Of a stretch of DNA of 64,000 nt, positions 61,364-64,000 are shown in pieces. Every line of letters starts with the position of its first letter. Positions within the stretch are counted from its first letter, which is position 1. Made by a program: the position numbers and the translations under genes. The DNA lies in NCBI RefSeq assembly GCF_030124325.1, contig NZ_JASKLR010000009.1, positions 160,494 through 224,493 of the forward strand, written 5' to 3'. The notes beneath the pieces were generated by a model, which ran no database searches, had not been told where the DNA came from, and saw nothing but the letters and a program-made list of their open reading frames with translations. Source of the stretch: Sinorhizobium sp. 8-89. Lineage in GTDB: Bacteria > Pseudomonadota > Alphaproteobacteria > Rhizobiales > Rhizobiaceae.

Positions 61364-63247
61364 ATGTTTTCACATTCCGACCATATCCGCGAAATCGAGC
61401 GCGTCGGCCGTGGCCTTCCCAGCAGTCGCGACGCTATGGTCGTGAAATCCTGGCTGCGCTGCCTGGAACACCACCGCCTCGACCCGGCGCAGGCCTGCGA
61501 GGCCTATATCGTGCCGGAGACGCGGCTCAAGGAACATCGCCAGCAATCGGAAGACCTGATCGCCATAGCTCGCTCTGGGCTCGAACATCTGCTCCGCCAG
61601 GTCGCAGGGCAGAACTACGTGCTGCTGCTCTCCGACCGACAGGGGGTGACGGTTGAATTTCTCGGCGATCCGCTGTTCGACAACAGCCTTCGCAAGGCCG
61701 GGCTCTATCTCGGCTCCGAATGGTCCGAGTGGCGCGCCGGCACCTGCGCCGTCGGCGCCTGCATCGAGGCGGGTGAGGCGCTGACGATCCACCAGACCGA
61801 CCACTTCGACAACACGCACACGCCGCTCTCCTGCACGGCTGCGCCGATCTACGATATCCATGGCGAACTTTCGGCCGTCCTCGACATCTCGCTCTTGAGT
61901 TCGCCGATCCTGAAGGCGAGCCAGAACCTCGCGCTTCATCTGGTCACCGCCAGCGCGAGGCGCATCGAGCTCGCCAACCTCATGGCCCAGGCGCGGCACC
62001 AGTGGGTGCTGCGTTTCTCGCGCTCGCCGGAATTCCTCGACGTCGATCCGGAGGCGGCGGTCTCGATCGACGGCCTCGGCCGGATCGTCGGCATGACCCA
62101 TGGCGGGACGAAGATCCTCGCCCGCTCGACCGGGCTTGACTGGCGTGATCCGCGCCAGCTCATCGGCGAGCCGGTGTCGCGCTTCTTCGATCTCGAGATC
62201 GACGACCTTCCCGAGCTCACGCGCCGGCGGCCGACACAGGAACGGCTCGTCTTTGCCCGCGACGGCAATGCGCTCTTCGCCCACGCCATCGAGCCGCATG
62301 CCAGCATCCGCGCGCCAAGCGTCTCGCGCGCGCAGATCCCGCCGCCGCTGCGCCAGCTTGGCGGCGATGCGCCCGAAATCGTTACGCTGCAGGCAAAGGC
62401 CGCGAAACTCGCCCGCACCGGGCTGCCGATCCTCATCCAGGGCGAAACGGGGACGGGCAAGGAACACCTGGCGCGCGCCATCCACGAGGGCAGCGGTCTC
62501 GGGGGCCACTTCGTTGCCATCAATTGCGCGGCGATCCCCGAGCAGCTGATCGAGAGCGAGCTCTTCGGCTATCTGCCGGGGGCCTTCACCGGCGCGTCCG
62601 CCAAGGGCCGAAAGGGCCTGATCGAACAGGCGGACGGCGGCACGCTCTTTCTCGACGAGATCGGCGACATGCCCCTTGCGCTGCAAAGCCGGTTGCTCAG
62701 GGTGCTGGCCGAGCGCGAGGTGCTTCCTGTCGGAGGCACCGTGCCGCGTCCGGTCCAGATCAGGATTGTTTCGGCCTCGCATCGGCCGCTCAAGACGCTG
62801 GTTGCGAAGGGCGCGTTTCGCGAGGATCTCTTCTATCGACTCAATACCGCGACGCTCTCGCTGCCGGCGCTAAGAGACAGGCCGGACTTCGATTGGGTGC
62901 TGGAGCAGATCCTGAAGCGGCATTCCAATGCGGCCGGAGAACTGACGCTCTCCCCGGCCGCGCGCGTGGCGTTGAGGGTGCACGACTGGCCGGGAAACAT
63001 TCGCGAGCTCGACAACGCCATTGCTGTTGCTGCCGCGCTCGCCGAAGGCTGCGTCATCCAACCATGCGATCTGCCGGACCAGCTCGTCGCGACGGCTGAG
63101 CGGGAGACGGGCGATGCCGGAACAGCACTGGGCTTGATGCTCGATGCCTGCAACTGGAACATCTCCGAGGCGGCGCGAAGGCTGGGCATCGATCGCTCGA
63201 CCGTGCATCGGCAGATCAGGCGCTACCACCTCGAGCAGAAGCACTGA
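61364..63247 (+). CDS. Sigma-54-dependent activator, AcoR-like
   Basis: 627 residues from the ATG at 61364 (GGGAGGCGGTC upstream). GAF-like sensor region (about 80-220); AAA+ domain with Walker A GETGTGKE near residue 360 and the sigma-54 contact loop PGAFTGAS near 405, followed by LDEIGDMP; C-terminal Fis-type helix-turn-helix (NISEAARRLGIDRSTVHRQIRRYHLE). AcoR-type activators respond to acetoin and drive acetoin/2,3-butanediol genes. A perfect -24/-12 promoter and an enhancer-like palindrome lie just downstream, before a butanediol dehydrogenase gene. Confidence 0.88.
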   Translation: MFSHSDHIREIERVGRGLPSSRDAMVVKSWLRCLEHHRLDPAQACEAYIVPETRLKEHRQQSEDLIAIARSGLEHLLRQVAGQNYVLLLSDRQGVTVEFLGDPLFDNSLRKAGLYLGSEWSEWRAGTCAVGACIEAGEALTIHQTDHFDNTHTPLSCTAAPIYDIHGELSAVLDISLLSSPILKASQNLALHLVTASARRIELANLMAQARHQWVLRFSRSPEFLDVDPEAAVSIDGLGRIVGMTHGGTKILARSTGLDWRDPRQLIGEPVSRFFDLEIDDLPELTRRRPTQERLVFARDGNALFAHAIEPHASIRAPSVSRAQIPPPLRQLGGDAPEIVTLQAKAAKLARTGLPILIQGETGTGKEHLARAIHEGSGLGGHFVAINCAAIPEQLIESELFGYLPGAFTGASAKGRKGLIEQADGGTLFLDEIGDMPLALQSRLLRVLAEREVLPVGGTVPRPVQIRIVSASHRPLKTLVAKGAFREDLFYRLNTATLSLPALRDRPDFDWVLEQILKRHSNAAGELTLSPAARVALRVHDWPGNIRELDNAIAVAAALAEGCVIQPCDLPDQLVATAERETGDAGTALGLMLDACNWNISEAARRLGIDRSTVHRQIRRYHLEQKH

Positions 63248-63273
63248 GCGTCTTTGCCTGCAACAGGTAGGCT

Positions 63274-63287
63274 GCCACACCTGTGGC
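63274..63287. promoter_or_regulatory. Putative enhancer site for the sigma-54 activator
   Basis: GCCACACCTGTGGC is a perfect inverted repeat with a 2-base centre, about 90 bases upstream of the -24 box, the right distance for an upstream activating site. A similar half-site, TGTGGCGGC, repeats immediately after. Confidence 0.6.
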
Positions 63288-63364
63288 GGCTGTGGCGGCC
63301 TGACGCAACACGCCGTTCAATCATCTTCCTTGAAATCATTGCATTTTCCTTGCCCGCAACGGCT

Positions 63365-63380
63365 TGGCACGGCCATTGCA
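63365..63380 (+). promoter_or_regulatory. Sigma-54 promoter (-24/-12)
   Basis: TGGCACG at 63365-63371, four bases, then TTGCA at 63376-63380 matches the TGGCACG-N4-TTGCW consensus exactly. Expected start of transcription is near 63391, 30 bases before the dehydrogenase ATG. Confidence 0.9.
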
Positions 63381-63420
63381 AATCGCTGTTCAACGATAAC
63401 GGCAGCGATCAGGAGGAAAT

Positions 63421-64000
63421 ATGCGAGCGCTCAGATTTCATGCGGCCAAGGATCTCAGGATCGAGGATATCCCGGCGCCGGGCGAGCCGGCAGCCGGGCA
63501 GGTGCTGATCCGCAACCGCTTCGTCGGCATATGCGGTACCGACCTGCACGAATATGCCTACGGCCCGATTTTCATTCCCAAGGATCCGCACCCCTTTACC
63601 GGCGCATATGGTCCTCAGGTGCTGGGCCACGAGTTCGGCGGCGTGGTCGAGGCGGTCGGTGACGGAGTGACCTCGCTCCGCCCGGGCGACCGGGTTTCCG
63701 TCCAGCCGCTGATCATGCCGCGTGCCGGCGATTATTTCGCCGATCGCGGTCTTTTCCACCTGAGCACGGATTTGGCGCTGGCGGGCTTGAGCTGGGCTTG
63801 GGGCGGCATGGGCGAATACGCTTTGCTCAACGAGTACAATGTCGAGAAAATTCCCGACGAGATGACGGACGAGGAGGCTGCACTCGTCGAGCCCACCGCA
63901 GTTGCGGTTTACGCATGCGACCGCGGCGGGGTAACGGCCGGCAGCAGCGTGCTCGTGACCGGCGCCGGGCCGATCGGCGTACTGACTCTGCTTGCCGCGC
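63421..64000 (+). CDS. 2,3-butanediol dehydrogenase-like zinc alcohol dehydrogenase (3' end outside the window)
   Basis: The first 193 residues are present; AGGAGG precedes the ATG. Zinc-dependent medium-chain dehydrogenase features: catalytic Cys in VGICGTDLHEY, GHEFGGVVEAVGDGV, EPTAVAVYACDRGG, and the start of the Rossmann loop VTGAGPIGVLTLLAA. The long GPIFIPKDPHPFTGAYGP insertion resembles (R,R)- or meso-2,3-butanediol dehydrogenases. It is open to the end of the window and probably under the AcoR-like activator upstream. Confidence 0.88.
   Translation, partial: MRALRFHAAKDLRIEDIPAPGEPAAGQVLIRNRFVGICGTDLHEYAYGPIFIPKDPHPFTGAYGPQVLGHEFGGVVEAVGDGVTSLRPGDRVSVQPLIMPRAGDYFADRGLFHLSTDLALAGLSWAWGGMGEYALLNEYNVEKIPDEMTDEEAALVEPTAVAVYACDRGGVTAGSSVLVTGAGPIGVLTLLAA

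Overview
The window is GC-rich DNA from an alphaproteobacterium of the Rhizobiales. The best match is a Sinorhizobium/Ensifer secondary replicon (chromid or megaplasmid, pSymB-like). This rests on a complete repABC replication and partition locus with its antisense ctRNA, palindromes fitting the repABC centromere consensus, a RHE_PE00001-type gene beside repC, an intact thu (trehalose/maltitol) operon, dispersed rhizobial RIME-like palindromic repeats, and many sugar-acid and amino-acid uptake and catabolic operons. The species cannot be fixed from sequence reading alone. No rRNA, tRNA, CRISPR array, prophage or intact insertion sequence was seen.

Layout. 1-3.0 kb: acid-sugar degradation (end of an SDR, a fumarylacetoacetate-hydrolase-fold enzyme, a GntR regulator, an enolase-superfamily dehydratase). 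3.1-13.4 kb: a second acid-sugar regulon with a TRAP transporter, a XylX-like dehydratase, a GntR regulator, a GlcD-like flavoprotein and, divergently, a denD-like/ltnD-like/IlvD-Edd operon; two similar operators lie at its promoters. 13.4-17.2 kb: a frameshifted BA14K remnant, an AAC(3)-like acetyltransferase, a PD-(D/E)XK-like DUF2161 protein and two SDRs, one with a broken 3' end. 17.2-26.7 kb: a hydroxyproline-type catabolic and transport cluster (proline-racemase-family enzyme, semialdehyde dehydrogenase, frameshifted DadA-like oxidase, HypD-like lyase, polar amino acid ABC transporter) with a divergent GntR-proC pair. 27.4-34.9 kb: a DUF2950/DUF3300 pair, a pseudouridine synthase, tctC and tctBA, and a small exported protein.

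35-43 kb is the replication and partition region: the RHE_PE00001-family gene, a glycosyltransferase, repC, the ctRNA gene, repB and repA (all rep genes leftward). Four perfect GTTGACAGCTGTCAAC palindromes lie on the repC side, the farthest more than 6 kb out between tctC and tctB. Two GTTGTCCGCGGACAAC palindromes lie upstream of repA. Both fit GTTNNCNGCNGNNAAC.

43-52 kb holds a SnoaL-like protein, a HutC-like regulator, an EF-G paralogue, an exported intradiol-dioxygenase-like protein, a Bcr/CflA efflux pump with a divergent TetR gene, and a HI0933-type flavoprotein. 51.6-59.5 kb is thuR-thuEFGKAB, whose operon carries RIME-like repeats at two internal junctions. 59.8-64 kb holds an SPW-repeat membrane protein, a dodecin, and an AcoR-like sigma-54 activator followed by a textbook -24/-12 promoter in front of a 2,3-butanediol dehydrogenase gene that runs off the window.
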